A DNA stretch of 12,952 nt from Spirochaetaceae bacterium (GTDB taxonomy: Bacteria; Spirochaetota; Spirochaetia; DSM-2461), in assembly GCA_003246505.1 (NCBI GenBank), contig QKAI01000400.1, forward strand, positions 1 to 12,952, given 5' to 3'. Each line of letters opens with the position of its first letter. Within the stretch, counting starts at the first letter, position 1. A program made the position numbers and the translations under genes. Below the pieces are notes generated by a model, which saw only the letters and a program-made list of their open reading frames with translations, did not search any database and was not told the origin of the DNA. Shown here piece after piece: positions 5,483 through 12,431 of the stretch.

Positions 5483-7753
5483 TCACCGATTCGGCAGATT
5501 TTCCCGGTACTGGCCGGGGGTCATGCCCTCGGACTCCTTGAACGCCCTTATGTAGGCGTTGGCGTTCATGAACCCCACCTCCTCGGCGATGGCGCCCACG
5601 GTTTTCCTGTCGTCGGCCAGAAGTTCCAGGGACCGGGAGACCCGGTAGTGTTTGATATGGGCGGCCAGGCCCAGGGAGGTCTGCTCCTTGAAGAAGCGGG
5701 CCAGGTAGGCGGGGTTCCTTTCGAAATGGTCGGCTATGCCCTCGGCGCAGAGGCCCGGTTCGGTATAATGCTCCTCCACATAGGCCAGGATGTTCTCCCT
5801 CAGCCGGTCGTTATGGGTCTTCTGCCCCCTCTTGATGTGGCTGCAGACCTGGTAGAGCAGCTCCTCCATCTCGGTCTTGAGAACTTCGAAGGACTTGCAG
5901 GCGGTCAGCTTGCCCAGGGGCTTCAGATCGTGCCAGAAGCTGTCCTCCTCCCCGGCGAGGAACCGGTCCAGCCCCTTGATGAGGGTGGCGATGAGATCGT
6001 TCATGAGGCAGCGGGCCATCTCCACGGACATGAGGGAATCCCCGTCGAAATTCGCCTTGAAGATCCCGTCCAGTATCTCGAAGGCGTCCTGGTCGGAGCC
6101 GGACCGTATGGCGGCCATGAGCTTCTTCTCCTCCTCCAGGGGGTAGTAGTAGGTGTGGATCGCCTTGCAGATGTCCTCGTAGAGGATGGGCCGGGTCCTC
6201 CCCTTGACCAGGCGGAACTCCAGGGCCCGGCGCGCCTCCCGGTAGAGCTGGGAGAACCCGTCCTCCCGGGGATGGAGGAGGCTCAGCCCCATGGCCACGT
6301 TCACCGAATGGGTCTCCTCTATGTCCCCGCGGATGCGGGCCATGTCCTCCAGGATCTCGTAATAGCTGTTCCGGCTCCGGTTGACCAGATAGGCCACGTA
6401 GCCGTCCATGTCCTTGATGGGGTGCCAGAACCCGGCCTGCCCCCCCTCGGTATGGCTGAGCATGTCGATGCAGAGGTCCCGCAGGTCCGCGGGGGCGTCC
6501 TCCTCCGGCTCGATGTCCAGGAGGATGAGTAGGAAATAGGCCTTGTCGAAGCTCAGGCCCAGCTTCTCCAGGCGCTTTTCCGTCTCCCCGTCATTGGGCA
6601 CTTCCCCCTTGAGGAGGCGGCGCAGCTCCCTCTGCTGCAGGATGGGCAGGTTCTCGGTCATCTCCCGGCGCAGGCGGGAGTCCTCCTCCATGGTCATGGC
6701 GATGCCCCGGGTGATGAGGCTGAATTCGTCCCCGGAGAAGACCACGGGTCCCTTCTCCTCCGGGGGCTGGATCAGGGCCAGGAGATCCAGGATGGGCCGG
6801 TAGCGGCTCTTGCTGGTGAAGTAGATGAACACGCTGCCGATGAGGGCGGAGAGGAGGAGGAAGAGCAGGTCGATGCGGTAGAGCCGGTTGAACCGGTCGT
6901 TGTAGATGTCCTCCGGGACCAGGGAGATGTAGCTCCAGGGCAGCACGTCGGACCTGTTGAAGAGGGCCGCGTAGGGGCGGTCCCCTATGAGCAGCCTTTC
7001 CATGTGCCCCGGGGGCAGGGCGAGGGGGTCGATGCGCCCCAGGAGTTCGGCGCTGGGGAAATCCTCCCCCGTGGAGAGGAGGATCCCCCTGTCCCGGTCG
7101 TAGATGGCCAGGGCGCTCTTCTCGGTCCACACCGTCTCCCCCATGAGGTCCCGGAAGAGGGCCAGATCGATCTCCGCCACGCACACCGCCCGGGCGCTGC
7201 CCGTGGTCTCCGTCACCGGCAGGGGGGTGAAGGCGGCCATGGTCCTGTAGACGTGCTCCGAATTGTCCACGGTCATGAAGGGGGAGAAGTACCGCCTCTT
7301 GATGGGGCTCAGGTGGGAGAGCCACTCCTCGTAGGAGAGGTCGATCCCGGAGAGCATGTTCCGGTAGAAGCTCTCCGAGGAGTAATACCCCGAGGGGGAG
7401 ATGATCAGGTCCGGGGTGGAGAGGTAGACGTAGAAGGAGAGCACGTTCCGGTTGGCCAGCTGGACCAGATCCGGGTTGTCCCGGTCCTTGCTGTAGATAA
7501 GCCCCTCCAGGCGGGAGTTGTTGGAAACCAGGGAGGTGATGGAGAGGACGTCGTTCATGATCTTGTCGCAGTACTCCTTCAGGTGGTTCAGGATGAGGCT
7601 GTTGGCCCGCTCAGCCTCCTGTTCCAGAAGGCGGTGGCTCTGGCGGAAGACCATGAAACTGAGGAAAAGGGGAATGAGGAGGATGAGGAAGTAGGAGAAA
7701 AGAAAGCGGTAGAATACCTTGCCCCGTCTGAGCCTCTGCGTTCCCTCTCCCAT
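5483..7753 (-). CDS. Membrane-anchored AraC-family sensor and transcriptional regulator
   Basis: The 756-residue one-component regulator has a short basic N-terminus and a first membrane helix at about 14-36 (FLFSYFLILLIPLFLSFMVF). An extracytoplasmic sensor region of about 255 residues follows, then a second helix at about 294-313 (DLLFLLLSALIGSVFIYF). The cytoplasmic segment of about 320 residues contains a degenerate GGDEF-like region (LYREARRALEFRLVKG, about 503-518). The C-terminal AraC double helix-turn-helix is at about 650-753, with GIADHFERNPAYLARFFKE (672-690) and VGAIAEEVGFMNANAYIRAF (719-738). Relatives such as YtdP and YesN sit beside LplABC-type operons and activate them in response to sugar or loaded binding protein. 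The start is ATG 7753, preceded by AAGG 5 bases upstream. It reads toward the importer and is separated from it by 186 bases holding the promoter and repeats. Confidence 0.9.
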   Translation of the reverse strand: MGEGTQRLRRGKVFYRFLFSYFLILLIPLFLSFMVFRQSHRLLEQEAERANSLILNHLKEYCDKIMNDVLSITSLVSNNSRLEGLIYSKDRDNPDLVQLANRNVLSFYVYLSTPDLIISPSGYYSSESFYRNMLSGIDLSYEEWLSHLSPIKRRYFSPFMTVDNSEHVYRTMAAFTPLPVTETTGSARAVCVAEIDLALFRDLMGETVWTEKSALAIYDRDRGILLSTGEDFPSAELLGRIDPLALPPGHMERLLIGDRPYAALFNRSDVLPWSYISLVPEDIYNDRFNRLYRIDLLFLLLSALIGSVFIYFTSKSRYRPILDLLALIQPPEEKGPVVFSGDEFSLITRGIAMTMEEDSRLRREMTENLPILQQRELRRLLKGEVPNDGETEKRLEKLGLSFDKAYFLLILLDIEPEEDAPADLRDLCIDMLSHTEGGQAGFWHPIKDMDGYVAYLVNRSRNSYYEILEDMARIRGDIEETHSVNVAMGLSLLHPREDGFSQLYREARRALEFRLVKGRTRPILYEDICKAIHTYYYPLEEEKKLMAAIRSGSDQDAFEILDGIFKANFDGDSLMSVEMARCLMNDLIATLIKGLDRFLAGEEDSFWHDLKPLGKLTACKSFEVLKTEMEELLYQVCSHIKRGQKTHNDRLRENILAYVEEHYTEPGLCAEGIADHFERNPAYLARFFKEQTSLGLAAHIKHYRVSRSLELLADDRKTVGAIAEEVGFMNANAYIRAFKESEGMTPGQYRENLPNR

Positions 7754-7782
7754 ATGGCCTTATCCCCCTTTCTGCGCCCTCT

Positions 7783-7811
7783 ACTATAAGGGCAGATCCC
7801 CCCGGGGTCAA
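7783..7811 (-). promoter_or_regulatory. Predicted promoter of the AraC-type regulator gene
   Basis: On the minus strand TTGACC (rc of 7806-7811) and TATAGT (rc of 7783-7788) are 17 bases apart; each matches the sigma70 consensus at five of six positions. Predicted initiation is near 7776, leaving a leader of about 22 bases before the ATG at 7753. This is the best sigma70-like site in the divergent region. Confidence 0.55.
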
Positions 7812-7819
7812 TGAAAAAG

Positions 7820-7829
7820 GGTCTAGACC
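7820..7829. promoter_or_regulatory. Perfect palindrome GGTCTAGACC in the divergent intergenic region
   Basis: A 10-bp perfect palindrome lies 9 bases upstream of the -35 box of the AraC-type gene and 39 bases upstream of the NikR-like gene start. On the plus strand it overlaps a poor -35-like TAGACC (7824-7829) that is 17 bases from TTTAAT (7847-7852). It could be an operator for either gene, but a 10-bp palindrome with no second copy is weak evidence. Confidence 0.25.
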
Positions 7830-7868
7830 TAACGGGGAAAAAGTCCTTTAATGAGAAAAGGAGGGCCT

Positions 7869-8288
7869 ATGGGCGAGACGATACGCTTCGGAGTATCCAT
7901 GGACAGGGAACTGGTGGAGCTCCTGGACCGGCTGACCCGGAGCGGGGGCCATGAGAACCGGTCCGAAACGATACGGGGCCTTGTCCGGAAGGAGCTGGTC
8001 AGGACCGGATCCGTGGATTCGGACCGGGAGGTCATCGGCACGGTCACCCTCCTCTACCGCTACGGGACCCGCCTTCCCCGGGTCCCGGTGAGGGACTATC
8101 CCTCGGTGCGCATCACCGCCAATGTCCAGCTCCACGCGGAGGACGAGATATGCGTCAAGGTCCTGGTGGTCCGGGGCAGGGGGAGCGAGGTCGAGGGATG
8201 GGCCGGGAAGCTGCTCTCCAGCAAAAGGGTCATAGGGAAGCTCTCCATCACCGCCACGGACGAACTTTACCGGGAATTGATGGGTTGA
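7869..8288 (+). CDS. NikR-family ribbon-helix-helix metalloregulator with altered metal site
   Basis: The 139-residue protein matches NikR in full length. It has an N-terminal ribbon-helix-helix (IRFGVSMDRELVELLD, then HENRSETIRGLVRKEL, residues 5-43) and a C-terminal ACT-like metal-sensing domain (about 54-139). The start is ATG 7869, which has AGGAGG 4 bases upstream; an in-frame ATG at 7851 has none. With this start the numbering coincides with E. coli NikR. The four nickel ligands His76, His87, His89 and Cys95 are here Asp76, Gln87, His89 and Cys95. The protein has only two histidines in total (28 and 89), so the classical square-planar His3-Cys site cannot form. It precedes a metallophore importer on the same strand by 77 bases and most likely controls it; the metal sensed is uncertain. 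Confidence 0.85.
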   Translation: MGETIRFGVSMDRELVELLDRLTRSGGHENRSETIRGLVRKELVRTGSVDSDREVIGTVTLLYRYGTRLPRVPVRDYPSVRITANVQLHAEDEICVKVLVVRGRGSEVEGWAGKLLSSKRVIGKLSITATDELYRELMG

Positions 8289-8313
8289 CCGGATAAATCA
8301 AAAGGATTATCCT
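8285..8313 (+). promoter_or_regulatory. Candidate promoter of the metallophore importer operon
   Basis: TTGACC (8285-8290), overlapping the stop codon of the NikR-like gene, is 17 bases upstream of TATCCT (8308-8313). The -35 matches five of six consensus positions and the -10 four of six. The -10 lies in the odd-centred palindrome AGGATTATCCT (8303-8313). Initiation is expected near 8320, about 46 bases before the ATG of the binding-protein gene. Read-through from the regulator gene is also possible because no terminator is visible. Confidence 0.4.
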
Positions 8314-8321
8314 GAATAAAA

Positions 8322-8349
8322 GTAACACGTTTTTTTTATTTCGTGACAC
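8322..8349 (+). promoter_or_regulatory. Two GTRACAC boxes 21 bp apart in the importer leader, candidate NikR-like operator
   Basis: GTAACAC (8322-8328) and GTGACAC (8343-8349) repeat in the same orientation with a 21-base period, flanking a run of eight T. They lie just downstream of the candidate transcription start. GTAACAC resembles one half-site of NikR operators predicted in some bacteria, as I remember it. Classical NikR operators are inverted rather than direct, so the geometry is not standard. An embedded CACG-N12-CGTG inverted pair (8326-8329 and 8342-8345) is the alternative symmetric reading. Confidence 0.35.
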
Positions 8350-8365
8350 ATTCCGGAGGTTTACC

Positions 8366-9511
8366 ATGATACCGACTCCCCTCAAAGGAAGATTTCCCCT
8401 GCCCCTTCCCGCCCTTCTTGTCCTCTGTTTCATCCTCCTGTCCCCATCGGGGATCCTCTTCGCCATGGCGGAGCAGGAGGCGGCCGCCCCCGGGGAAAGG
8501 ACCGTGACGGACATGCGGGGCCGGAGCGTCACCATCCCCGGCGAGATAGGGAGCCTCATCGCGGTTGACGCGGGATCCCTGAGGCTGATCACCTACCTGG
8601 ACAGGGCGGACCGGGTCATCGCCGTGGAGGACGGGGGCCACGGCAGGGAAAAATCGGCCTACGATTTCTTCTCCCTGGCCACCTACCGCCTCGCCTTTCC
8701 CGCCCTGAGGGATCTCCCCAGCATCGGCAGCAAGGAGAACCACGAGGGCATCATCGCCGCCGCTCCGGACCTGATCCTCTCCTCCTCCGTGGACAGGGGC
8801 CAGCTGGACCAGCTCCAGCAGGTTCTGGGCATCCCCGTCTACGGGGTGGACGTGGACGTGGAGCTCTACGACAGGGCCCTCTTCTACGACCAGCTGACCC
8901 GCCTGGGGGAGGTTCTGGGAAAGGAGGCCCGGGCGAGGGAGCTGATTGGGGGCATAGACGCCGCCCTGGGGGACATAGAGGCCCGGGCGGAGAAAGTCGC
9001 CGCTCCCCGGAGGGCCTACGCCGGGGGCATGATGTACTACGGACCCGCCGATCTTCTGCGCACCACCGGGGACTACCTCCCCTTCGATCTGACCGGCACG
9101 GATAATGTGATGCCCACCAGCCCGGCGGGGAACCGGCAGCCCTACATGACCTCCCTGGAGGATCTGGCCGCCGCCGCTCCGGACTACGCCTTTATCGACG
9201 CGGCCAACATAAACCTCTCCCGGGCCGGTTTCCAGGCCAACCGGGCCGTCCTGACGGAACGGGTTCCCGCCTTCGCCCGGGGGGAGGTCTACTCCACCCT
9301 GGTCTACAAATACTACGGGACGAACTGGGAGAACCAGCTGATCAACATCTACTTCGCCGGCACCGTCCTGTACCCGGAGCTTTACGGGGACATTGTCCTG
9401 GAGGAAAAGGCCGAAGAGATCTGGCGGCTCTTCTTTACGGTGCCCCTGGATTACAACGATGTGGTCAGCCGGCAGAACGCCCGCCCGGGTAAAGTGGACT
9501 GGCTCGACTGA
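8366..9511 (+). CDS. Periplasmic metallophore-binding protein of a FecBCD-type ABC importer
   Basis: The 381-residue class III (helical-backbone) binding protein belongs to the iron-siderophore/cobalamin/metal-chelate family (PF01497). It has a signal peptide at about 1-35 with an A-x-A site (FAMA|EQEAA). The fold signature follows: TVTDMRGRSVTIPGEI (46-61), then IGSKENHEGIIAAAPDLILS. A C-terminal block YYGTNWENQLINIYFAG with LYPELYGDI is typical of the subfamily seen in methanogens and anaerobes. No lipobox cysteine is present. The start ATG 8366 has GGAGG 6 bases upstream. It is first in a compact binding protein-permease-ATPase operon, with one base separating its stop from the permease start. 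Placement after a NikR-type regulator suggests a nickel, cobalt or other metal chelate as ligand; an iron siderophore or cobalamin is also possible. Confidence 0.9.
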   Translation: MIPTPLKGRFPLPLPALLVLCFILLSPSGILFAMAEQEAAAPGERTVTDMRGRSVTIPGEIGSLIAVDAGSLRLITYLDRADRVIAVEDGGHGREKSAYDFFSLATYRLAFPALRDLPSIGSKENHEGIIAAAPDLILSSSVDRGQLDQLQQVLGIPVYGVDVDVELYDRALFYDQLTRLGEVLGKEARARELIGGIDAALGDIEARAEKVAAPRRAYAGGMMYYGPADLLRTTGDYLPFDLTGTDNVMPTSPAGNRQPYMTSLEDLAAAAPDYAFIDAANINLSRAGFQANRAVLTERVPAFARGEVYSTLVYKYYGTNWENQLINIYFAGTVLYPELYGDIVLEEKAEEIWRLFFTVPLDYNDVVSRQNARPGKVDWLD

Positions 9512-9512
9512 C

Positions 9513-10559
9513 ATGGCCCCCTTGCAGGATCTCTACCGGAGGGAGCGGCGGGGGGGGACCCTCTTTCTGGCCGCGTCGGCTCTGGGACTTCTATTCCTTA
9601 TCCTCCTTTCCGCTACCGCCGGAACCATAGCCATCCCCTTCGGGGAGGTCCTGGGTTACCTCCTCCGCCTGGACGCCTCCGGCTCCGGCCGCATCGTGTG
9701 GAACGTGCGCCTCCCCCGGATCATAGCGGCCCTCCTGGTGGGTGGGGGTCTCTCCCTTTCGGGCACGGTCATGCAGTCGGTCCTGCGCAATCCCCTGGCC
9801 TCCCCCTACACCCTGGGCCTCTCCAGCGCCGCCGCCTTCGGGGCCTCCTTCGCCATCGTCTTTTTCGGCGCCGGGACGGGGACCACCTCCACCATCATCA
9901 TCAATGACTCCCTCGCGGTCACCCTCTCCGCCTTCCTCTTCTGCGCCCTCTCCACCCTGGCCATCCTGCTCCTCACGGTGCTCACCCGGATCAGCCCGGA
10001 GACCATGGTCCTGGCGGGCATAGCCATAGGCTCCCTCTTCTCCGCGGGGCTCACCCTCATGCAGTATCTGGCGGACAGCGTGCAGCTGGCGAGCATCGTC
10101 TCCTGGACCTTCGGCGATCTGGGCCGGGCCAATTGGCCCTTCCTGGGCATTACCGCCCTGGTCCTGATCCCCCTCTTCCTGCTCTTCCTCTTCTTCCGCT
10201 GGGATTTCAACGTCCTGGACACGGGGGAGGAGACCGCCCGGGGCCTGGGGGTCAGAACGGGGGCCCTGCGGATCGCCGGCATGGCCGGGGCCTCCCTCCT
10301 TTCGGCGGTGATCGTCTCCTTCTTCGGCACCATCGCCTTCATCGGCCTCCTGGGCCCCCACATCGCCCGGAGGATTCTGGGGGGGGACCACCGCCGCCTC
10401 CTCATCGGCTCCCCCCTGGCGGGGGCCATCATCCTCCTGGGGGCGGACACGGCGGCCCGCACCGTCCTCACCCCCATGGTGCTCCCCGTGGGCATTCTCA
10501 CCTCCCTGTGCGGGGGGCCCCTCTTCATCTATCTTCTGGTGGCGGGGAAACGCAAATGA
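9513..10559 (+). CDS. FecCD/BtuC-family ABC transporter permease
   Basis: The 348-residue inner-membrane permease (PF01032) has about nine to ten hydrophobic segments. The family hallmark LPRIIAALLVGGGLSLSGTV followed by MQSVLRNPLASPYTLGLSS lies in the first third. IGLLGPHIARRILGGDHR, the cytoplasmic ATPase-docking region, is near the end, then LPVGILTSLCGGPLFIYLL. Length is typical. The chosen start is ATG 9513, one base after the stop of the binding-protein gene. The open frame extends 40 codons further upstream, but that stretch overlaps the binding-protein gene and does not resemble the family. There is no good ribosome-binding site, so translation is probably coupled to the gene before. 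Its stop overlaps the ATPase start (ATGA at 10556-10559). Confidence 0.92.
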   Translation: MAPLQDLYRRERRGGTLFLAASALGLLFLILLSATAGTIAIPFGEVLGYLLRLDASGSGRIVWNVRLPRIIAALLVGGGLSLSGTVMQSVLRNPLASPYTLGLSSAAAFGASFAIVFFGAGTGTTSTIIINDSLAVTLSAFLFCALSTLAILLLTVLTRISPETMVLAGIAIGSLFSAGLTLMQYLADSVQLASIVSWTFGDLGRANWPFLGITALVLIPLFLLFLFFRWDFNVLDTGEETARGLGVRTGALRIAGMAGASLLSAVIVSFFGTIAFIGLLGPHIARRILGGDHRRLLIGSPLAGAIILLGADTAARTVLTPMVLPVGILTSLCGGPLFIYLLVAGKRK

Positions 10560-11308
10560 TCCTGGACGTGAGGGGGCTCGCCTTCGCCTACCGGAGCCAT
10601 CCGGTCATCGACCGGGTCAGCTTTTCCGTGGCGGAGGGGGAGATCCTGACCATTCTGGGGCCGAACGGGGCGGGCAAAACCACCCTGCTCAAGTGCCTCA
10701 ACCGCATTCTGACCCCCGGGGAGGGGGCGGTTCTGATAGACGGGGAGGACGCCCACGGCCTGGGCCGGAACAGCATAGCCCGGACCATCGGCTGGGTTCC
10801 CCAGCAGGGGGAGAAGACGCGCATGACCGTCTACGACCTGATCCTCATGGGCCGGAAACCCTATTTCCGCTGGGCCCCGGGACGGGAGGACCACCGGAAG
10901 GTGGAGGAAGCCCTGAGTCTGATGGACCTGGAGGATCTGGCCCTGCGCTACGCCGACGAACTGAGCGGGGGGGAGTTCCAGATGGTCCAGATCGTCAGGG
11001 CCCTGGCCCAGAGCCCCCGGGTCATCCTCTTCGACGAGCCCACCAGCAGCCTGGACATCGCCCATCAGCACCATCTGATGGAACGGATCCGCTCCCTCAT
11101 CCACGGCCGTTCCCTGTCCGCGGTCATGACCATGCACGACATCAACCTGGCCCTGCGCTATTCGGACAAATTCCTCCTCCTCAAGGGGGGGGCCATCCAT
11201 GCCGCGGGGGGACGGGAGGTCATAACCCCGGAGACGATAGGGTCGGTCTACCGGATGGACGTCCATGTGACCGAAGCCTGCGGCTATCCCCTGGTCATAC
11301 CCCGGTGA
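10556..11308 (+). CDS. ABC transporter ATP-binding protein, FecE/FepC/BtuD type
   Basis: The 250-residue cytoplasmic ATPase energises the importer. All motifs are intact: Walker A GPNGAGKT (35-42), Q-loop around Q83-Q84 (WVPQQ), signature LSGGE (136-140), Walker B VILFDEPT (156-163), D-loop SSLD (164-167) and the switch histidine H194 (MTMHDIN). Length is normal for the FecE class. The ATG at 10556 overlaps the permease stop codon (ATGA), so translation is coupled and stoichiometry linked. The open frame continues upstream without stops inside the permease gene in another frame; that part is not coding. It is the last gene of the operon; no intrinsic terminator is visible in the 71 bases after it. 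Confidence 0.93.
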   Translation: MILDVRGLAFAYRSHPVIDRVSFSVAEGEILTILGPNGAGKTTLLKCLNRILTPGEGAVLIDGEDAHGLGRNSIARTIGWVPQQGEKTRMTVYDLILMGRKPYFRWAPGREDHRKVEEALSLMDLEDLALRYADELSGGEFQMVQIVRALAQSPRVILFDEPTSSLDIAHQHHLMERIRSLIHGRSLSAVMTMHDINLALRYSDKFLLLKGGAIHAAGGREVITPETIGSVYRMDVHVTEACGYPLVIPR

Positions 11309-11379
11309 CCGGAGGGCAGGAAACCGCTAGAAGCGAACTTTCCCTATCCCGCTGACATAAAGGATGGTAGTATGGAGCC

Positions 11380-11985
11380 ATGAAGAAGCTCATCTATCCC
11401 ATAGTCACGGAGCGATTGAAAATAGCGCCCTACCGTCCGGAGTTCGGGGAGGACCTTTTCCAGTTGGAACAGCTGCCCCAGACGCACCGCTACAACTACT
11501 CCCCCCTTCCCTCCCGGAGGGATGTCCAGACCAGGATGGAGCGCTTACTCCGATACGACTACCTGAAACCCAGGGGGAGAATGGAATGGGCCATACTCCT
11601 CGGGGAGACGGACCGGTACATAGGCTTCATAGGATTAAAGGGGGACGACTACCCCCGGGACGGTACGGCGGAGATTTACTATACGATCCATCCGGATTTT
11701 TTCGGACGGGGCTACGGGACGGAGGCGGTCAGGGGAACGCTGGACTTCGCCTTCTCCCGGCTGGAGCTGCACCGGGTCTGGGCGGGGGCCACCTGCGAGA
11801 ACGTGGGGTCCTGGAGAATCATGGAAAAGGTGGGGATGAGGCGGGAGACCCGCTGGATCAAGGACCGCCCGAAACCGGGCGAATGGATTCCGGGAAGGGG
11901 ATTTGAGAAAACGGACCGGTGGGAGGACGGCTACGGATATGCGATACTCAGAGAGGAATTCCAGAACCTAGGAACGGTTACCTAA
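11380..11985 (+). CDS. GNAT-family N-acetyltransferase, RimJ/RimL type
   Basis: The 201-residue protein opens with the RimJ/RimL-like strand YPIVTERLKIAPYR (6-19). It carries the acetyl-CoA pyrophosphate-binding motif GRGYGTEAV (109-117, R/Q-x-x-G-x-G/A form), and ends the core with ENVGSWRIMEKVGM (140-153), where Asn141 and Ser144 are the usual conserved positions. It would transfer acetyl from acetyl-CoA to an amine; ribosomal proteins, antibiotics or small molecules are all possible acceptors. The start is ATG 11380 with only a close GGAG (11374-11377) before it, so expression may be modest. It follows the ATPase gene by 71 bases. Its TAA overlaps the stop of the convergent Nudix gene (11982-11985), with no terminator between the two. 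Confidence 0.88.
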   Translation: MKKLIYPIVTERLKIAPYRPEFGEDLFQLEQLPQTHRYNYSPLPSRRDVQTRMERLLRYDYLKPRGRMEWAILLGETDRYIGFIGLKGDDYPRDGTAEIYYTIHPDFFGRGYGTEAVRGTLDFAFSRLELHRVWAGATCENVGSWRIMEKVGMRRETRWIKDRPKPGEWIPGRGFEKTDRWEDGYGYAILREEFQNLGTVT

Positions 11986-12431
11986 CCCTCCCATCCCGTT
12001 TCGCTGTAGAATTCCCTGCTCCGGATCCCCTCGACGACCTGGCGGATGTAGGGGATCGTGTTTGCGGGAAGGTCATCCATGGGAAACCAGGACAGGTCGT
12101 CGCATTTTTCCGGCTCCCCGTTTGTGATCTGCCCGCCCCACTCGGTGACGGCAAAGAAAACATCCACCCTCTCGTTGTTTTTCGGGGCCCCCGAATTCCG
12201 GTGCATGACGTGGAGGATTCTGAGGTCCTCCTCCCTGACGGTGATTCCCGCCTCTTCCCAGGCTTCCCTTATGATGCACCGGGTAAAGGATTCGCCCCGT
12301 TCCACATGGCCGGCGATAAAGGAGTAATTCCCGTCTTCATAGCCCGTATTGAACCGTCTCAGGAGCAGTATCCTCTCCCCGTCCATGGGAATCAGATAGG
12401 AGGCGGGTACGACCCTATTTCTGTCCTCCAA
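11982..12431 (-). CDS. Nudix hydrolase
   Basis: The 149-residue protein carries a complete Nudix box: Gly41, Glu47, then REAWEEAGI at 55-63 with the metal-binding Glu59 and Glu60 (G-x5-E-x7-REUXEEXGU). Such enzymes hydrolyse nucleoside diphosphates linked to another moiety, using Mg2+; the substrate is unknown. The start is chosen as TTG 12431: GGGGAGG lies 6 bases upstream, and the resulting N-terminus (M/L)EDRNRVVPASYLI fits relatives. An ATG at 12464 is in frame, but its nearest purine-rich site is only 1-2 bases away. With the TTG start the gene overlaps the end of the thioesterase gene by 17 bases, so the two are one coupled unit. Confidence 0.9.
   Translation of the reverse strand: MEDRNRVVPASYLIPMDGERILLLRRFNTGYEDGNYSFIAGHVERGESFTRCIIREAWEEAGITVREEDLRILHVMHRNSGAPKNNERVDVFFAVTEWGGQITNGEPEKCDDLSWFPMDDLPANTIPYIRQVVEGIRSREFYSETGWEG

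Noticed and set aside
5396..6532. 378-codon open frame on the plus strand opposite the AraC-type gene
   Set aside because: Lies over the helix-turn-helix coding region of a confident gene, low-complexity content, no family resemblance.
8326..8345. CACG-T-rich-CGTG as a terminator after the NikR-like gene
   Set aside because: Only a 4-bp stem with the T-run inside the loop rather than after the stem.
8336..9514. 392-codon open frame on the minus strand opposite the metallophore-binding protein gene
   Set aside because: Exact shadow of a confident gene, no domain, no ribosome-binding site noted.
10133..10555. In-frame upstream extension of the ATPase gene by 141 codons, and of the permease gene from 9393
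   Set aside because: Both overlap confident genes in another frame, read as Pro/Gly/His-rich or Arg-rich shadow, and the ABC domain starts normally at MILDVRGLAF.
11299..11312. CCGGTGACCGG near the ATPase stop codon as a terminator
   Set aside because: Self-complementary but with a 1-base centre, too short to form a hairpin, and no T-tract follows.
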